Of a stretch of DNA of 14,366 nt, positions 13,902 through 14,366 are shown piece after piece. Position numbers and translations under genes: made by a program. Under the pieces are notes generated by a model that saw only the letters and a list, made by a program, of their open reading frames with translations, made no database searches and was not told where the DNA came from. The first letter of the stretch is position 1, and each line of letters starts with the position of its first letter. The stretch is from an uncultured Clostridia bacterium (GTDB lineage: Bacteria; Bacillota; Clostridia; Oscillospirales; Acutalibacteraceae), in NCBI GenBank assembly GCA_937897215.1, contig CALCBQ010000161.1, positions 1 through 14,366 on the forward strand, given 5' to 3'.

Positions 13902-14188
13902 ATGACAACTTTAGAAAACTTGTATTACGGAAACATCGAATATGCCAATAAATACATAAGGCGTGATGGTGAGTATTCAAAACTTAGAAACCTATCTATA
14001 CAGAATGAAGATAAATTAGTGCCTACGCTCTCAAAAGAACAAAAAATCACATTTGAAAAGTATAAGGACTGCATCAATGAAATGACTAATATTACAGAAA
14101 AAAGTCCTTCATACAAGGTATCAAACTCGGCATAAAAATCACCACCGAAACCTTCCTCACCGACTCTCAAAAATTCAATGAAATATAA
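13902..14188 (+). pseudogene. DUF6809-type small protein, interrupted by a one-base frameshift
   Basis: As read, the frame gives 77 residues (13902-14135), starting MTTLENLYYGNIEYANKYI and including LSKEQKITFEKYKDC, which resembles DUF6809 proteins of Clostridial mobile elements. Its last nine residues are off-pattern. In the -1 frame, from the A6 run at 14098-14103, the sequence continues KSFIQGIKLGIKITTE and ends FLTDSQKFNEI at a stop at 14186-14188. This restores the FI-G-LG-R/K-type C-terminus expected of the family. One extra A would make a 95-residue protein. The stop is immediately followed by a terminator-like hairpin, which supports the longer frame as the original gene. A sequencing or assembly error, true mutation, or slippage at the A run are all possible. 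The function of the family is unknown. Confidence 0.7.
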
Positions 14189-14223
14189 AAATTGCCTATG
14201 AAGTTATCACCAACCTCATAGGC
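14189..14223. terminator. Terminator-like hairpin, copy 2 of the repeated module
   Basis: Stem GCCTATGA-a-GTT / AAC-c-TCATAGGC (14194-14205, 14212-14223). The leftward tail is T-rich (AATTTTTATATTT), so it may chiefly end transcription coming from the right; the rightward tail is weak. The stem sequence matches the module at 11802-11838. Confidence 0.65.
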
Positions 14224-14238
14224 ATTAATTCTATTATA

Positions 14239-14334
14239 TTAACAATGGTCAAGGCATATTAACAATGCCTTCAAAAAATCCTCATCATTTTGTAATGTTC
14301 TCTTTTTAGGCCCTTTTGTTCTGTTGCCTGCCAT
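14239..14334 (-). CDS. Possible 31-residue basic peptide or gene remnant
   Basis: A leftward ATG at 14332-14334, preceded by AAAAAGGAG six to seven bases upstream, opens a 31-codon frame beginning MAGNRTKGPKKRTLQND. The end of the frame carries two copies of ATATTAACAATG (14236, 14256; period 20) and a 7-bp inverted repeat AAGGCAT/ATGCCTT. No family is recognised. The ribosome binding site is good but the length is marginal; it may be a truncated or frameshifted gene. The terminator at 14194-14223 is oriented to follow it. Confidence 0.3.
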   Translation of the reverse strand: MAGNRTKGPKKRTLQNDEDFLKALLICLDHC

Positions 14335-14366
14335 ACGCTCCTTTTTGCCTATAAAACGGGTGAAAA

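Noticed and set aside
13925..14170. A leftward frame antisense to the DUF6809-type gene
   Set aside because: The rightward frame has the ribosome binding site and the family resemblance; the leftward one is its shadow.

Overview
The window looks like a piece of chromosome from a low-GC gut-type Firmicute, probably a Clostridia/Oscillospiraceae (Ruminococcus-like) organism. The reasons are AT-rich coding DNA, strong AGGAGG-type ribosome binding sites, simple sigma-A promoters, Rho-independent terminators after almost every gene, a CTCCCTC/GAGGGAG palindromic repeat of a kind I associate with such genomes, and a DUF6809-type small protein. The genus is inference; nothing in the window fixes it.

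Left part, about 1-7533, ordinary chromosome. A membrane-anchored parvulin-type foldase (leftward) is divergent from a two-gene operon (rightward): a ROK-family sugar kinase and a cytoplasmic sialidase-like beta-propeller protein. Back-to-back terminators separate this operon from a leftward P2-type Ca2+/Mn2+ ATPase. The ATPase leader holds a yybP-ykoY (Mn2+) riboswitch whose 3' edge overlaps a terminator, directly behind a near-consensus promoter. This points to a manganese- or calcium-export role for the pump.

Junction, about 7534-7800. A tRNA-Trp(CCA) gene is intact from its 5' end through the anticodon arm and then stops abruptly. It is followed by four TTCACT direct repeats at an exact 10-bp period and then a tyrosine recombinase. 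This is read as the left attachment region of an integrated mobile element that continues past the right edge of the window.

Right part, 7576-14366, accessory DNA. The integrase gene converges on and overlaps an excisionase-type HTH gene, and a good terminator for integrase is encoded antisense inside that gene. Upstream of the excisionase is a very AT-rich, gene-free leader of about 490 bp with a ~102-bp imperfect tandem duplication, a strong leftward terminator and several inverted repeats. Two small unknown genes follow. The cargo is a tightly coupled Nudix hydrolase plus AP-endonuclease-2-type TIM-barrel pair, and a convergent 608-residue NACHT (STAND) NTPase of the kind used in bacterial antiphage immunity. 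Last comes a DUF6809-type small gene broken by a one-base frameshift, with its ribosome binding site buried in a terminator-like hairpin. A near-identical terminator module closes both the cargo pair and the DUF6809 gene. The NACHT gene and the uncharacterised Nudix/TIM pair are the best candidates for a defence or stress-response cargo.
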